This document shows, in pieces, positions 5,704 through 5,768 of a stretch of DNA of 5,768 bases. The position numbers and the translations under genes are program-made. The notes under the pieces were generated by a model, which made no database searches, was not told where the DNA came from, and saw only the letters and a list, made by a program, of their open reading frames with translations. The DNA lies in the NCBI GenBank assembly GCA_003455565.1, contig DMQW01000193.1:1-5768 (forward strand). The letters run 5' to 3'. The DNA comes from Limisphaerales bacterium. GTDB taxonomy: Bacteria; Verrucomicrobiota; Verrucomicrobiia; Limisphaerales; UBA11358. Every line of letters begins with the position of its first letter. Positions within the stretch are counted from its first letter, which is position 1.

Positions 5704-5768
5704 TGGCAATCAAATTTTTAAGGTCAACAGTTCAAGAAGCAATTGCAGCAACTTCCCGCCGCCGGTTT
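5670..5768. repeat. Perfect 24-bp inverted repeat with nested inner stem, reaching the window end
   Basis: Positions 5670-5693 (starting AAACCGGCGGCGG, ending GTTGCTGC) are the exact reverse complement of 5745-5768, with 51 bp between. Inside, TGAACTGT (5697-5704) pairs with ACAGTTCA (5727-5734). The left arm begins inside the conserved part of repeat copy 2; copy 1 has a similar left arm with a 3-nt difference but I find no right arm near it. The window stops at the arm's last base, so the true palindrome may be longer. It could be a mobile-element end, a large cruciform or a strong terminator stem for the chimeric ORF; there is no open reading frame in the spacer. Confidence 0.85.

Noticed and set aside
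5670..5768. Integron attC site
   Set aside because: Size and palindromy fit loosely, but I cannot place the RYYYAAC and GTTRRRY core sites at the arm ends, and no integrase is visible.

Overview
The window looks like a chromosomal fragment from a GC-rich bacterium, most likely a verrucomicrobial lineage (Limisphaerales/Pedosphaera-like). That placement is inferred from protein style, the lack of clear Shine-Dalgarno sequences before the genes, and remembered similarity; no search was possible. Three intact genes occupy positions 23-4846: an exported protein of unknown function (+), a PaaK-like adenylate-forming enzyme (-, convergent with the first), and an organophosphate:phosphate antiporter-type MFS transporter (+, divergent from the ligase).

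The first two genes overlap tail to tail by 29 bp. A textbook intrinsic terminator for the first gene lies inside the coding sequence of the second, over the codons of its C-terminal catalytic-lysine motif. The 167 bp between the ligase and the transporter hold a perfect 8+8 bp inverted repeat just upstream of the ligase start.

The last ~920 bp is different: a rearranged, repeat-rich, probably degraded accessory region. The 3' end of the transporter gene and its downstream flank (4772-4920) recur at 5532-5680, ungapped, with 129 of 149 bases identical. The duplicated transporter tail is fused in frame to a start that resembles the N-terminus of a Type III Mod-like adenine-specific DNA methyltransferase, giving a 76-aa chimeric ORF (5376-5606). 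Between the two copies lie an ATG-less open frame whose C-terminus resembles DUF3800 proteins (ends 5183), a compact segment with competing helices (5184-5236) and a 91-bp element bounded by 15/16-matching inverted arms (5249-5339). A perfect 24-bp inverted repeat begins inside the second repeat copy and ends exactly at the window edge (5670-5768).

The three intact genes show no obvious shared pathway. The most interesting part is the rearrangement at 4772-5768: duplicated gene tail, chimeric ORF, two gene remnants and three palindromic structures. It reads as the scar of recombination or mobile-element activity, possibly at the edge of a decayed defence region.
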